Below, in pieces: positions 6,560 to 17,480 of a stretch of 64,000 nucleotides of DNA (positions within the stretch are counted from its first letter, which is position 1; every line of letters begins with the position of its first letter). Source of the DNA: Variovorax sp. dw_308 (GTDB lineage: Bacteria; Pseudomonadota; Gammaproteobacteria; Burkholderiales; Burkholderiaceae_C); contig NZ_JAATOM010000008.1 in the NCBI RefSeq assembly GCF_019207085.1, forward strand, positions 186,001-250,000, given 5' to 3'. The translations under genes were made by a program, and so were the position numbers. The notes beneath the pieces were generated by a model. It was not told where the DNA came from and did no database searches. It worked only from the letters and a program-made list of their open reading frames with translations.

Positions 6560-9484
6560 TTACTGACACGCTTCGCATGTCGGGTCATCGACACCGCAGA
6601 AAGCGATGTCGGTCGCAGGCATCGCATTCATCTGCGCTTGCGCTGCGAGCGCAGCGGCTTCGAGTGCGCTCATCTTCGGCGTGGCATCGCCACCCGATGA
6701 CACCGCGTTCAAGCGGCCCGATTGCACGGTCGATTTCTCGGCGTGCGTGGCGCTCTGCGTGCGCAGGTAGTACGTGGTCTTCAAGCCGCGCAGCCATGCA
6801 AGCTTGTAGGTGTCGTCGAGCTTCTTGCCCGAAGCGCCGGCCATGTAGATGTTGAGCGACTGCGCCTGGTCGATCCACTTCTGGCGGCGCGATGCGGCTT
6901 CGACGAGCCACGTGGTCTCGACCTCGAAGGCCGTGGCGTACAGGGCCTTGATGTCTTGCGGCACACGATCGATCGGACGCAGCGATCCGTCGAAGTGCTT
7001 CAGGTCCATCACCATCACGTCGTCCCACAGGCCCAGGCGCTTGAGGTCGTGCACCAGGTAGTGGTTGATGACGGTGAATTCACCGGAGAGGTTCGACTTG
7101 ACCGACAGGTTGCCGAAGCAGGGTTCGATCGAGGCGTCGACGCCGATGATGTTCGAGATCGTCGCGGTCGGTGCGATGGCAACGCAGTTGGAATTGCGCA
7201 TGCCGTCGGTCTTGATCTTCTGGCGCAGTGCGTCCCAGTCGAGCGTGGCCGATCGGTCCACTTCGACGTAGCCGCCGCGGGCCTTCTCGAGCAGGTCGAG
7301 CGTGTCGATCGGAAGGATGCCCTTGTCCCACAGCGAGCCCTTGTAGCTCGAGTACTTGCCGCGTTCGCGTGCCAGGTTGGTCGAGGCCCAGTAGGCGTGG
7401 TAGCAGATCGCTTCCATCGATTCGTCGGCGAACTGCACGGCCTCTTGCGACGCATAGGGAATGCGCAGTTCGTACAACGCGTCCTGGAAGCCCATCAGGC
7501 CCAGGCCCACCGGGCGATGGCGCATGTTGGAGTCGCGCGCCTTCTTCACGGCGTAGTAGTTGATGTCGATCACGTTGTCGAGCATGCGCATCGCGGTCGA
7601 GATGGTGCGCTTGAGCTTTTCCTGGTCGACCTTGCCGTCCTTCAAGTGCTGCAGCAGGTTGACCGAGCCGAGGTTGCACACGGCGGTCTCGGTGTCGCTG
7701 GTGTTGAGCGTGATCTCGGTGCAGAGGTTGGACGAGTGCACGACGCCGGCATGCTGCTGCGGCGAGCGCACGTTGCAGGCGTCCTTGAACGTGATCCAGG
7801 GATGGCCCGTCTCGAACAGCATCGTGAGCATCTTGCGCCACAGGTCGGTGGCGGGCACGGTGCGCGAGGGCTTGATGTCGCCGCGCGCGGCCTTCTCTTC
7901 ATAGGCCACGTAGGCGCGCTCGAAATCGGCGCCGAACAGGTCGTGCAGGTCGGGCACGTTGGAGGGCGAGAACAGCGTCCAGTTGCCCTTCTCCATCACG
8001 CGGCGCATGAACAGGTCGGGGATCCAGTTGGCCGTGTTCATGTCGTGCGTGCGGCGGCGGTCGTCGCCGGTGTTCTTGCGCAGTTCCAGGAACTCCTCGA
8101 TGTCGAGGTGCCAGGTTTCGAGGTACGTGCAGACCGCGCCCTTGCGCTTGCCGCCCTGGTTCACCGCCACGGCCGTGTCATTGACGACCTTGAGGAAAGG
8201 CACGACGCCTTGCGATTCGCCGTTGGTGCCCTTGATGTGGCTGCCGAGCGCGCGAACACGGGTCCAGTCGTTGCCGAGGCCGCCGGCGAACTTCGACAGC
8301 AGCGCGTTCTCCTTGATCGATTCGTAGATGCCGTCGAGGTCGTCCGGCACGGTCGTGAGGTAGCAGCTCGACAGTTGCGAACGCAGCGTGCCGCTGTTGA
8401 ACAGCGTGGGCGTGCTCGACATGAAGTCGAAGGACGACATCACTTCATAGAACTCGATGGCGCGGGCTTCGCGGTCGATCTCGTTGAGCGCCAGGCCCAT
8501 GGCGACGCGCATGAAGAAGGCTTGCGGCAGTTCGATGCGCGCCTTGCGCACGTGCAGGAAGTAGCGGTCGTACAGCGTCTGCAGGCCGAGGTAGTCGAAC
8601 TTCAGGTCGCGTTCGGCCTTGAGTGCGCCGCCGAGCTTGACCAGGTCGTACTGCAGCAGCTTCTCATCGAGCAGTTCGTTCTCGACGCCCTTCTTGATGA
8701 AGTGCGGGAAGTAGTCGGCGTAGGCGGTGGCGCGTTCGGCCGGCGCCACTTCGCGGCCCAGGATCTCGCGGAAGATCGTATGCAGCAGCAGGCGGGCGGT
8801 GGCGAAGGTGTAGTCGGGGTCCTTCTCGATCAGCGTGCGGGCGGCCAGGATCGAGGCCTTGTAGACCTCGTCGAGCGGCACGCCGTCGTAGAGGTTGCGC
8901 ATCGTCTCGGCCTGGATCGGCGCGGCCGTGATGCTGGCGCCCAAACCCTCGCAGGCCGATTCGATCAGGCCCTTGAGTTCCTCGATGTCGAGCGCGACAC
9001 GTTCGCCGCGGTCCAGCACGTGCAAGGTGGGCAAGGCGGCCGGCGCGGCCTGCACGTTCTGGCTGGCGCGCTCCTGGGTGCGGCGCTCGCGATAGAGCAC
9101 GTAGGCACGTGCGATTTCATGGTGGCCGCCGCGCATCAGGCCGAGCTCGACCTGGTCCTGCACGTCCTCGATGTGGAAGGTGCCGCCGCCCGGACGTGAA
9201 CGCACCATCGCGCGCACCACGGCCTGGGTCAGTCCTTCGACGGTCTCGCGCACGCTGGCGGAAGCCGCGCCCTGGGTGCCGTGCACGGCCAGGAAGGCTT
9301 TCATCAGCGCGATGGCGATCTTGTTGGGCTCGAACGAGACCACTGCGCCGTTGCGGCGGATGATCTGGTAGTGCGCGAGCGCATCCGCCGACAGCGTGCC
9401 GGCGACGTCGCGCGGCTGGTTGCTGGCAGCGGGGGTGGAGGACGAGGGGCGTGGCGTGGCGGGGGTGTTCAGTGCTGTCTGCAT
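6560..9484 (-). CDS. nrdA: Class Ia ribonucleotide reductase, alpha (catalytic) subunit
   Basis: NrdA reduces ribonucleoside diphosphates to deoxyribonucleotides in the cytoplasm together with NrdB. The protein has 974 residues from the chosen start. An N-terminal ATP-cone (YQIIRRNGAVVSFEPNKIA) is followed by the barrel with the SSCYL and NLCTEI active-site segments. The C-terminal redox pair is in DPTCEACQ, which is re-reduced by thioredoxin or glutaredoxin. The start at 9484 has GAGGA five bases upstream. An in-frame ATG at 9604 is rejected because it would lie inside the NrdR box and promoter. The N-terminal 30 residues before the cone are low-complexity. Confidence 0.96.
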   Translation of the reverse strand: MQTALNTPATPRPSSSTPAASNQPRDVAGTLSADALAHYQIIRRNGAVVSFEPNKIAIALMKAFLAVHGTQGAASASVRETVEGLTQAVVRAMVRSRPGGGTFHIEDVQDQVELGLMRGGHHEIARAYVLYRERRTQERASQNVQAAPAALPTLHVLDRGERVALDIEELKGLIESACEGLGASITAAPIQAETMRNLYDGVPLDEVYKASILAARTLIEKDPDYTFATARLLLHTIFREILGREVAPAERATAYADYFPHFIKKGVENELLDEKLLQYDLVKLGGALKAERDLKFDYLGLQTLYDRYFLHVRKARIELPQAFFMRVAMGLALNEIDREARAIEFYEVMSSFDFMSSTPTLFNSGTLRSQLSSCYLTTVPDDLDGIYESIKENALLSKFAGGLGNDWTRVRALGSHIKGTNGESQGVVPFLKVVNDTAVAVNQGGKRKGAVCTYLETWHLDIEEFLELRKNTGDDRRRTHDMNTANWIPDLFMRRVMEKGNWTLFSPSNVPDLHDLFGADFERAYVAYEEKAARGDIKPSRTVPATDLWRKMLTMLFETGHPWITFKDACNVRSPQQHAGVVHSSNLCTEITLNTSDTETAVCNLGSVNLLQHLKDGKVDQEKLKRTISTAMRMLDNVIDINYYAVKKARDSNMRHRPVGLGLMGFQDALYELRIPYASQEAVQFADESMEAICYHAYWASTNLARERGKYSSYKGSLWDKGILPIDTLDLLEKARGGYVEVDRSATLDWDALRQKIKTDGMRNSNCVAIAPTATISNIIGVDASIEPCFGNLSVKSNLSGEFTVINHYLVHDLKRLGLWDDVMVMDLKHFDGSLRPIDRVPQDIKALYATAFEVETTWLVEAASRRQKWIDQAQSLNIYMAGASGKKLDDTYKLAWLRGLKTTYYLRTQSATHAEKSTVQSGRLNAVSSGGDATPKMSALEAAALAAQAQMNAMPATDIAFCGVDDPTCEACQ

Positions 9485-9600
9485 TCGGATCCTCGGGTTG
9501 CGACTGTTGTTGTGGAGAGCGGCGCTTGGGGCATTGCGAGCCGAGCGTGCCGCAGCATGGATGTAAGTTTGTTTGTAACGGAATATGTCCGACCGAGCGC

Positions 9601-9648
9601 ACACTATATCTAGTGTCCATAGGGCCTACAAGCCACTAGATGTAGTGT
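9601..9648 (-). promoter_or_regulatory. nrdA promoter with two NrdR boxes
   Basis: Two 16-base NrdR-type boxes lie at 9601-9616 (ACACTATATCTAGTGT on the plus strand) and 9633-9648 (CCACTAGATGTAGTGT). They are 32 bases apart start to start, about three helical turns, the spacing usual for NrdR. On the minus strand a -35 TTGTAG (9626-9631) and a -10 TATAGT (9603-9608) are separated by 17 bases. The -10 lies within the promoter-proximal box, so bound NrdR would block RNA polymerase. The predicted leader to the nrdA ATG is about 110 bases. NrdR itself is not in the window. Confidence 0.9.
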
Positions 9649-9867
9649 TTGTCATGAATCTCAAACGCCACATCCCGCGGGTTTTTCTGGATGCCGCGCG
9701 CGAGCGCCCGTGGTTGCTGCACTACTTTGTCACGATCCAGTAATGATGCGGGTTGCCGGTCGATTTGGGCCCGCAGACCGCATGGTTGCTGCACGCGGGC
9801 GTTGATTTCCGCTGCGCCAGGGGCTTGGAGCGCGACCCATCGCGACGGCTTTCGCGATTGAGAAAAT

Positions 9868-10457
9868 TCAGCGGAGGCCGGTGCTTTCGGGGAACATCGT
9901 GTGGGGCCAGGCCAACGCGCCTTGCAGGGCGAGCCAGTCGAAACCGCTGCCCGGGTCCTGTTTGCGGCCGGGGGCGATGTGCTCGTGCCCCGCGATGAAG
10001 GCCACCGGGTAGTGCTGCGCGAGCACCGGGCACAGGCTGGCCAGGGTCTCGTACTGGGCGTCCTCGAAGGGCTCGCCTTCCAGGCCCTCGAGTTCGATGC
10101 CGATCGAGTCGTCGTTGCAATTGTCGCGGCCGCGCCAGCGGGAGGCGCCGGCATGCCATGCGCGCTCGTCGCAGCTGACGAACTGCCACAACTCGCCGTC
10201 GCGCCGCACGTAGAAGTGACTGGAGACCTGCAGGCCGCGGATGCGGTCGAAATACGGGTCGGCATCCCAGTCGAGCCGGTTGGTGAAGAGCTCCTGCACC
10301 TGATGGCCACCGTAGACGCCCGGCGGCAGGCTGATCGAATGCAGCACGATCAGGTCGATTTGCGCGTCGGCGGGGCGGGGGCCGAAATTGGGAGATTCCA
10401 GGCGCCGGGCGAATCGGTACCAGCCCGCCTGCCAGAGGCCGGCGTCCGACTTTCCAT

Positions 10458-10461
<4 letters not shown>
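9868..10461 (-). CDS. ampD: 1,6-anhydro-N-acetylmuramyl-L-alanine amidase AmpD
   Basis: AmpD is a cytoplasmic zinc amidase of peptidoglycan recycling. It cuts the stem peptide from anhydro-muropeptides and so keeps AmpR-type beta-lactamase induction low. It is 197 residues long. The zinc ligands are His41 (VLHSISLPPG), His159 and Asp169 in GHEHIAPGRKQDPG, and the SSHFYVRRDGE motif is present. Its ATG overlaps the pilR stop codon in an ATGA, so it is translationally coupled to the pilus regulator. No promoter of its own is evident. No ampR or beta-lactamase gene is nearby. Confidence 0.94.
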
Positions 10462-11990
<1,529 letters not shown>

Positions 11991-11994
11991 GCCG

Positions 11995-13695
11995 CTATTG
12001 TGTCAGCCGCGTCTCCGCGGCGGCAAAGACGACGAAGAATTCGTTGCCCTCGGGCCCGGTCGCGGCAAGCGGCCGGCGCTCGTAGCCGATGGTGGCGCCG
12101 TGCCGCTCGCAAAGCTCCCGGCAGATGAACAGGCCCAGCCCGCTGGAGCGGCTTTCGGACGAGAAGAAGGGCTCGAACAGGTGCCGCTGCACCGCCGGCT
12201 CCAGCGGCATGCCGTCGCTCCACACCTGCAGGGTGGCGCGGCCGCGCTGCGCGGTCGCGGTCGTCACCTGGATGGAGCCGTCGCGGTCGCCCGCATAGCG
12301 CGCAGCGTTGTCGAGCAGGTTGACCAGGATGCGGCGCAGGTGCTCGACCTCGAAGCGCACGTCGCGCCCGCCGGCGTCCAGCGCCAGCAGCACGCCCTGG
12401 CGCCGGGTCTGGCGCACCCATTCCTCGGCCAGCGTGCGCACCGTGGCGTCCAGCGCGACCAGGTCGCCCAGCGGCAGCGAGCGTTGCTGCCGGGCGCGCG
12501 ACACGTCGAGCACGTCGTCGACGATGCGCGCCAGGCGCTGCGCGTTCTGCTGCACCATCGCCGTCAGCTGGCGGTGCGACGGGTCGACGAGGTCCTCGCC
12601 GAGCAGCGCGCTGGCCTGGGTGATGGCGGCCAGCGGATTGCGGATCTCGTGCGCCACCGCCGCCGACATGCGGCCCATGGCGGCCAGCTTCTCGGTGCGG
12701 ATGCGCGCCTCCAGTTCGCGCAGGTCCTGCAGGAACATGACGCAGAGGCTGTCGATGCGCCGGTCGTTGGCCGGCGTCAGGCGGGTGCGCACGCGCACCT
12801 CGCGTGGCGCGCCGCCGGCCTGCGCGATCGGCATCTCCTGGGACTGCGGCTGGCGCTGCGAGAAGGTCTCGTCGGCCAGCACCGCCAGCGAATGCCACGC
12901 CGGATGGGCATCGAGCTCGAAGGGCAGCGCCATCGCGGCCAGCCCGCGCCCGAGGATCGCGTCGGCCGCCGGGTTGGCCGAATGGACGCGGCCCTCGGCG
13001 TCGATCACCAGCACGCCTTCGCTCAGGGTCTCGATGACCAGGTCGTTCACCTGCGCATGCAACTGCGCGGTGCTGCGGCTGCGCAGAGCCAGGGCCTCCT
13101 CGCGGGCCAGGCGCAGGGCAAGCTGGTGCGCCAGCAGCGCCACGACGAAGAGGCCGGTGCCGGTGAGCGCGGCCTGCAGGAAGCGGGTCGACGGATCGCC
13201 CGAATGGTCGAGCCATTGCCAGCCCGCGTCGCCCAGCAGCAGCAGCGACACCGCCGCCGTGGTGCCGAGGCCGACCGAAGCCGTGCCCAGTACCGCGCCC
13301 ATCAGCACCGGCAAGGCGAACAGCGGCGTGTAGTTGATGCTGCCCGGCGACTGCACCAGTTGCAGCACGGTGAAGGTGGCCAGGTCGATGCCGATCGAGG
13401 CCAGCCATGCGCCCCGGAAGCCGCGGATGGGCGGTCGGAAGGGCACATAGCGCATGGCGCCGAGCACGGCCGCCAGGTAGAGGAGCGAGATGACCAGCGC
13501 GGTCGGGTGGATCGCCGGGCTGATGCCGACGCTCACGCCCTGCAGCATCACCAGCACGGCGGCCACGAAGCTGCGCGCCGTCATGAAGCCGCGCCAGAGG
13601 CGCTGCAGCGCCGGGCTGTCGGCCTGCGGTGTCTTGTCGAGGGTGCCCCATTCGCTGCCGGGCTCCCCCCGCGACCAAAGCAGCGGGGAACTCAT
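11995..13695 (-). CDS. pilS: Membrane sensor histidine kinase PilS
   Basis: The cognate sensor of PilR, 566 residues from the chosen start. The N-terminal half has about six membrane spans (roughly residues 38-195). A PAS-like segment follows (DLVIETLSEGVLVIDAEGRVHSAN). The dimerisation/phosphoacceptor helix contains the H-box AVAHEIRNPLAAI, and an HATPase domain has N-box LLDNAARY and G-box SSGLGLFI. The ATG at 13695 overlaps the stop of the preceding PP0621 gene in an ATGA. An ATG 90 bases upstream lies within that gene and is not used. PilS-PilR pairing in this order is standard. Confidence 0.92.
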   Translation of the reverse strand: MSSPLLWSRGEPGSEWGTLDKTPQADSPALQRLWRGFMTARSFVAAVLVMLQGVSVGISPAIHPTALVISLLYLAAVLGAMRYVPFRPPIRGFRGAWLASIGIDLATFTVLQLVQSPGSINYTPLFALPVLMGAVLGTASVGLGTTAAVSLLLLGDAGWQWLDHSGDPSTRFLQAALTGTGLFVVALLAHQLALRLAREEALALRSRSTAQLHAQVNDLVIETLSEGVLVIDAEGRVHSANPAADAILGRGLAAMALPFELDAHPAWHSLAVLADETFSQRQPQSQEMPIAQAGGAPREVRVRTRLTPANDRRIDSLCVMFLQDLRELEARIRTEKLAAMGRMSAAVAHEIRNPLAAITQASALLGEDLVDPSHRQLTAMVQQNAQRLARIVDDVLDVSRARQQRSLPLGDLVALDATVRTLAEEWVRQTRRQGVLLALDAGGRDVRFEVEHLRRILVNLLDNAARYAGDRDGSIQVTTATAQRGRATLQVWSDGMPLEPAVQRHLFEPFFSSESRSSGLGLFICRELCERHGATIGYERRPLAATGPEGNEFFVVFAAAETRLTQ

Positions 13696-13937
13696 CCGGC
13701 CGCGGCTTGGCGGTGCGCGATGCTGCAATAGACGCCGCCGCCGGGTCCGGCGATGGCGTCGCTCGCCGGCAGGTGCAGGCCGCAATGGGCGCAGCGCACC
13801 ATCTCTTGCGGCTCACCCGCGCGCCGGGGCGCGGATGGTTTCGCGGCCCGTGCGGCCTCCTCCATTTCCTCACGGCGATTGCGGCGCCACAGCCAGATCG
13901 CCACCGCCACCACGAACAGCACGAGCAGGTATTTCAT
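13692..13937 (-). CDS. Small PP0621-family membrane/zinc-ribbon-like protein
   Basis: An 81-residue protein. An N-terminal membrane helix (residues 2-17, YLLVLFVVAVAIWLWR) is followed by a charged linker. A C-terminal ribbon carries Cys49-x2-Cys52 (RCAHCG) and Cys71 (VYCSIAH). This matches the PP0621 family found next to pilS in betaproteobacteria and pseudomonads. Both ends overlap neighbours by ATGA: it starts on the ypjD stop and ends on the pilS start. Function is unknown. Its place between a cytochrome-assembly-like protein and PilS suggests a role at the membrane, which is inference. Confidence 0.85.
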   Translation of the reverse strand: MKYLLVLFVVAVAIWLWRRNRREEMEEAARAAKPSAPRRAGEPQEMVRCAHCGLHLPASDAIAGPGGGVYCSIAHRQAAAG

Positions 13938-14731
13938 GCGACGCGGTCCAGCATGACTTCGAGCACGAAGCGCGAACCCACATAGGCCAGCACCAGCAGC
14001 GCCGCACCCGCATAGAGCACGCGCCGCGCCGTGCGCCCGCGCCAGCCGACGCGCGCACGTCCGGCCAGCAGCACCGCGAAGCAGAGCCAGGCCAGCACCG
14101 AGAGCACGGTCTTGTGGTCCCACTTCCAGGCGCGGCCATAGAGCGTCTCGCTGAAAAAGAAGCCGGCCAGCAGCGTGGCCGTCAGCAGCGCGAAGCCGGC
14201 GGTGACGAAGCGGAAGGTCAGCCGCTCCAGCGTGAGCAGGGGCACGCCGGCCTCCGGATCGTTGGCGCGGCGGATCTGTTTCTCTGCGCGGGTGATGAGC
14301 CACGCATGCACCACGGCCGCGCCGAACAGCCCGTAGGACGCGATGCCCAGCGCCAGGTGCAGGGGCAGCCACGGCGACGCGGACACATCGAGCGGCTTGC
14401 CGGGAAAGAAAGTGGCCACCAGCACCGTGGCGGCGGCCAGCACAGCCAGCGCGCGGCGCACGGTGAGTTGGGGGTACATGCGGCTTTCGATGCCGTAGAC
14501 CGTGAGCACCAGCCAGGCCGTCACGGAGAGCGCGGGCGCCCAGTCGAACCGGGGTTGTGCGCCGACGAGACCCTGCACCAGCGCGATACCGTGCAGCACC
14601 CACGCGAGGATCAGCAGCCATTGCGTGGCCGAGCGGCTCAGGCGGGAGGCCGCGACCGCGGTCACGCCATAGGCCGACGCGGCGGCGATGCCCAGTGCCA
14701 CGCCGAGCGGGGAGGGGCTCGCTAAAATCAT
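13934..14731 (-). CDS. ypjD: CcsA/YpjD-like cytochrome c assembly family membrane protein
   Basis: A 265-residue integral membrane protein with about eight predicted spans, matching the cytochrome c assembly (CcsA/YpjD) family. The motif KWDHKTVLSVLAW near residue 210 and a conserved histidine in the LHLALGIASYGLFG helix resemble the haem-handling WWD-type core, but the full tryptophan-rich motif is missing. It is therefore better described as YpjD-like than as a true CcsA. It is the first gene of a coupled run (ypjD-PP0621-pilS-pilR-ampD) and diverges from ffh, the usual neighbour of ypjD in proteobacteria. Confidence 0.87.
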   Translation of the reverse strand: MILASPSPLGVALGIAAASAYGVTAVAASRLSRSATQWLLILAWVLHGIALVQGLVGAQPRFDWAPALSVTAWLVLTVYGIESRMYPQLTVRRALAVLAAATVLVATFFPGKPLDVSASPWLPLHLALGIASYGLFGAAVVHAWLITRAEKQIRRANDPEAGVPLLTLERLTFRFVTAGFALLTATLLAGFFFSETLYGRAWKWDHKTVLSVLAWLCFAVLLAGRARVGWRGRTARRVLYAGAALLVLAYVGSRFVLEVMLDRVA

Positions 14732-14924
14732 CAGCCGAGTTTAATGCGCTGGAGATTGTCACCAGCCTCCTGCGTCGCCCCGTTTCCGGCGTCGCGGCCA
14801 GTCGGCAGGCAGCCCGCCGCCACCGGCTCCGCGGCATTCCCCGCAGCCACCGGGCTCACGCATACTGTCCGGGTTTCTTTCGTCTTCCATCGGCTCGCGG
14901 CAGCGGGCAACAAGGCATCCCTTC

Positions 14925-16313
14925 ATGGCCAACGCTCTCTCCGAAAAGTTCTCGCGCCTCGTCAAGCAGGTCAGCGGCCAGGCCCGCATCACCGAGGCCA
15001 ACGTACAGGACATGCTGCGCGAAGTGCGCATGGCGCTGCTGGAGGCCGACGTGGCCCTGCCGGTGGTGCGCGATTTCGTCGCGCGGGTCAAGGAAAAGGC
15101 GCTCGGCCAGGAAGTGCTGGGCTCGCTGAAGCCGGGCCAGGCGCTGGTCGGCATCGTCAACCGCGAGCTGGCCGCGACCATGGGCGAGGGCGTGTCGGAC
15201 ATCAACCTCGCGGCGCAACCGCCGGCGGTGATCCTCATGGCCGGCCTGCAGGGCGCCGGCAAGACCACGACCACGGCCAAGCTGGCCAAGCACCTGATCG
15301 AGAAGCGCAAGAAGAAGGTGCTGACCGTGTCGGGCGACGTGTACCGCCCGGCCGCGATCGAGCAGTTGAAGACCGTCACGAAGCAGGCCGGCGCCGAATG
15401 GTTCCCTAGCACCGCCGACCAGAAGCCGCTCGACATCGCCCGCGCCGCCATCGACCATGCGCGCCGCCACTTCTTCGACGTGCTGCTGGTCGACACGGCC
15501 GGCCGCCTGGCGATCGACGAAGTGCTGATGACCGAGATCAAGCAGCTGCATGCGGCGTTGAACCCGGTCGAGACGCTCTTCGTCGTCGACGCCATGCAGG
15601 GCCAGGATGCGGTCAACACCGCCAAGGCCTTCAAGGACGCGTTGCCGCTGACCGGCATCATCCTCACCAAGACCGATGGCGATTCGCGCGGCGGCGCGGC
15701 GCTGTCGGTGCGGCAGATCACCGGCGTGCCGATCAAGTTCGCCGGCACCAGCGAGAAGATCGATGGCCTCGAGGTGTTCGATGCCGACCGCCACGCCGGC
15801 CGCATCCTCGGCATGGGCGACATCGTGGCGCTGGTGGAGCAGGTCACGGCGGGCGTCGACGTCGCCGCGGCGCAGAAGCTTGCCAACAAGGTCAAGAGCG
15901 GCGGCGGCTTCGACCTGGACGATTTCCTCGGCCAACTGCAGCAGATGAAGCAGATGGGCGGCCTCTCCAGCATCATGGACAAGCTGCCCTCGCAGATGGC
16001 GGCCAAGGCGACCGAGGCCGACCTCACGCGTGCCGAGCGCGACATCCGCCGCAAGGAAGGCATCATCAACAGCATGACGCCGCTGGAGCGGCGCAAGCCG
16101 GAGCTGCTCAAGGCCACGCGCAAGCGCCGCATCGCGGCCGGCGCCGGCGTGCAGGTCCAGGAAGTGAACCGGCTGCTCAACGAGTTCGAGCAGATGCAGG
16201 GGATGATGAAGAAGATGAAGGGCGGCGGGCTCATGAAGATGATGAAGCGGATGGGCGGCATGAAGGGGATGCCGGGCATGGGTGGGGGCGGCGGCGGAAT
16301 GCCGCGCTTCTAG
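14925..16313 (+). CDS. ffh: Signal recognition particle protein Ffh (SRP54)
   Basis: The GTPase that binds 4.5S RNA and signal sequences to deliver nascent membrane proteins to FtsY. It has 462 residues. The N-terminal four-helix N domain is followed by the G domain with P-loop GLQGAGKTTT (about residue 104), DTAGRLA and the TKTDGD specificity motif. The methionine-rich M domain at the C-terminus ends in a run of Met/Lys/Gly. Start ATG is at 14925, 193 bases from the divergent ypjD start. All GTPase motifs are intact. Confidence 0.97.
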   Translation: MANALSEKFSRLVKQVSGQARITEANVQDMLREVRMALLEADVALPVVRDFVARVKEKALGQEVLGSLKPGQALVGIVNRELAATMGEGVSDINLAAQPPAVILMAGLQGAGKTTTTAKLAKHLIEKRKKKVLTVSGDVYRPAAIEQLKTVTKQAGAEWFPSTADQKPLDIARAAIDHARRHFFDVLLVDTAGRLAIDEVLMTEIKQLHAALNPVETLFVVDAMQGQDAVNTAKAFKDALPLTGIILTKTDGDSRGGAALSVRQITGVPIKFAGTSEKIDGLEVFDADRHAGRILGMGDIVALVEQVTAGVDVAAAQKLANKVKSGGGFDLDDFLGQLQQMKQMGGLSSIMDKLPSQMAAKATEADLTRAERDIRRKEGIINSMTPLERRKPELLKATRKRRIAAGAGVQVQEVNRLLNEFEQMQGMMKKMKGGGLMKMMKRMGGMKGMPGMGGGGGGMPRF

Positions 16314-16605
16314 AAGGTGTGAAACTTTCTGCTGCGGCCACCGATCTTGCGTCTGCGGTCCTCACCGCACGAGCGTGCGTTCCGGTCCGCGAGCCGGCCT
16401 CCCGGCTGGCGCCCTCGCTACGAAATCTTCAGACCTTCTGATCTGAGCCCTCCATCCGGTGGGGAGGGCACAGCCACTCGGATTGGGGAGACGTGGCACA
16501 TTCCACGGTTCGTCTGCGGCAAATCGCTGGAGGCGCGCCATCGGCCCTTCGGTGCAGCGCGCCTGCCTGACACTCCGAAGCCCGTCCAATCGCCATCGAA
16601 CACCC
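16314..16605 (+). other. Intergenic region after ffh
   Basis: About 290 bases between ffh and the next gene. It contains GC-rich hairpin-capable sequence around 16390-16425 (GCGAG...CTCGC arms) but no T-run that would make it a clear terminator. A TGGCAC at about 16494 lacks the -12 element of a sigma-54 promoter. Open frames here look like shadow coding. Confidence 0.5.
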
Positions 16606-17352
16606 GTGTCCACTCTCCTCAGCTACCCCCTCGTTCTCAAGGGCACCGTCTTCCTGTCGATGGTGTCGATCTTCGGGCTGCTCGAATGGCGCTGGGGCGC
16701 GCGGAAAATCGAGTGGCGCAAGGTGCTGTGGCGCGACCTGGTGGCCCAGGCCTTCTATGCCTTCGTGGTGGTCAAGGCGGCGTTCTTCCTGAATCTTTGG
16801 ATCAGCGTCAAGGGGCCTTGGCCCGAAGCCATCGGAACTTGGCCATTGGCGGTGCGTCTGGTGCTCTACCTGCTCGTCGCGGATTTCGGCGCCTACTGGA
16901 TGCACCGTCTGGTGCACGTTGGCGTGCTGTGGCACGTGCATCGCTGGCACCATTCGCCCAAGCACATGTACTGGCTGGCGGGAAGCAGGGGCTCGATCCT
17001 GCAGCAGGCGCTTTTCAACCTGCCCTACATCTTCGCGAGCCCCCTGCTCAACGTGTCACCGTGGTGGATGTTCAGCGGCCTGTTCGCCCTCTATGGGCTG
17101 ACCAATGCCTGGATGCACATGAACGTACGCTGGAAGCTGGGCTGGGTCGACTGGCTGCTGGTCACGCCGCGCACGCACGAGATCCACCACAGCGACAACC
17201 CGGCGCACTACAACAGCAACTTCGGCGTGCTGCTGTCGATTTGGGACCGGATGTTCGGAACGTACAGGAGCCCGAAGGATGTGGATTCCGCGGCGCTGAA
17301 GTTCGGGATTCCGGAGACGGTGCCGGTGGGGCGGATGGCGATCGGGTTTTGA
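16606..17352 (+). CDS. Fatty acid hydroxylase / sterol desaturase superfamily membrane enzyme
   Basis: A 248-residue membrane di-iron enzyme of the fatty acid hydroxylase superfamily. It has hydrophobic spans near residues 10-30, 45-60 and 80-100. The three histidine clusters that bind iron are present: HRLVH, HVHRWHHSPKH and HEIHHSDNPAHYN. The substrate is unknown; in bacteria such enzymes act on lipids, carotenoids or hopanoids. The start chosen is a GTG at 16606, where hydrophobic family-like sequence begins. An upstream in-frame ATG at 16459 would add a 49-residue Arg-rich stretch unlike the family. The start is less certain than the identity. Confidence 0.88.
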   Translation: MSTLLSYPLVLKGTVFLSMVSIFGLLEWRWGARKIEWRKVLWRDLVAQAFYAFVVVKAAFFLNLWISVKGPWPEAIGTWPLAVRLVLYLLVADFGAYWMHRLVHVGVLWHVHRWHHSPKHMYWLAGSRGSILQQALFNLPYIFASPLLNVSPWWMFSGLFALYGLTNAWMHMNVRWKLGWVDWLLVTPRTHEIHHSDNPAHYNSNFGVLLSIWDRMFGTYRSPKDVDSAALKFGIPETVPVGRMAIGF

Positions 17353-17430
17353 ATGTGGGAGGGTGATGCCCGGGCGTTCGGGTGCGTGAACGGAGCAAGG
17401 TACGCCGTCGGCGTGCTCCCGCTCCAGAAC

Positions 17431-17463
17431 CCAAGAAAAAGCGCCCCAACAAAGTGGGGCGCT
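17431..17463 (-). terminator. Rho-independent terminator of mdoH
   Basis: A perfect nine-base stem AGCGCCCCA / TGGGGCGCT with loop ACAAAG (17440-17463). On the minus strand it is followed by TTTTTCTTGG. It sits 18 bases beyond the mdoH stop and is oriented to end that minus-strand transcript. Confidence 0.85.
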
Positions 17464-17480
17464 CATGACTTGAAGCCGTC

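Noticed and set aside
6722..9199. 825-codon plus-strand frame opposite nrdA
   Set aside because: Antisense shadow of a fully conserved gene; no ribosome-binding site and no family motifs.
9485..9604. Longer NrdA N-terminus starting at 9604
   Set aside because: That ATG lies in the NrdR box and -10; the start at 9484 has a good Shine-Dalgarno and leads directly to the ATP-cone.
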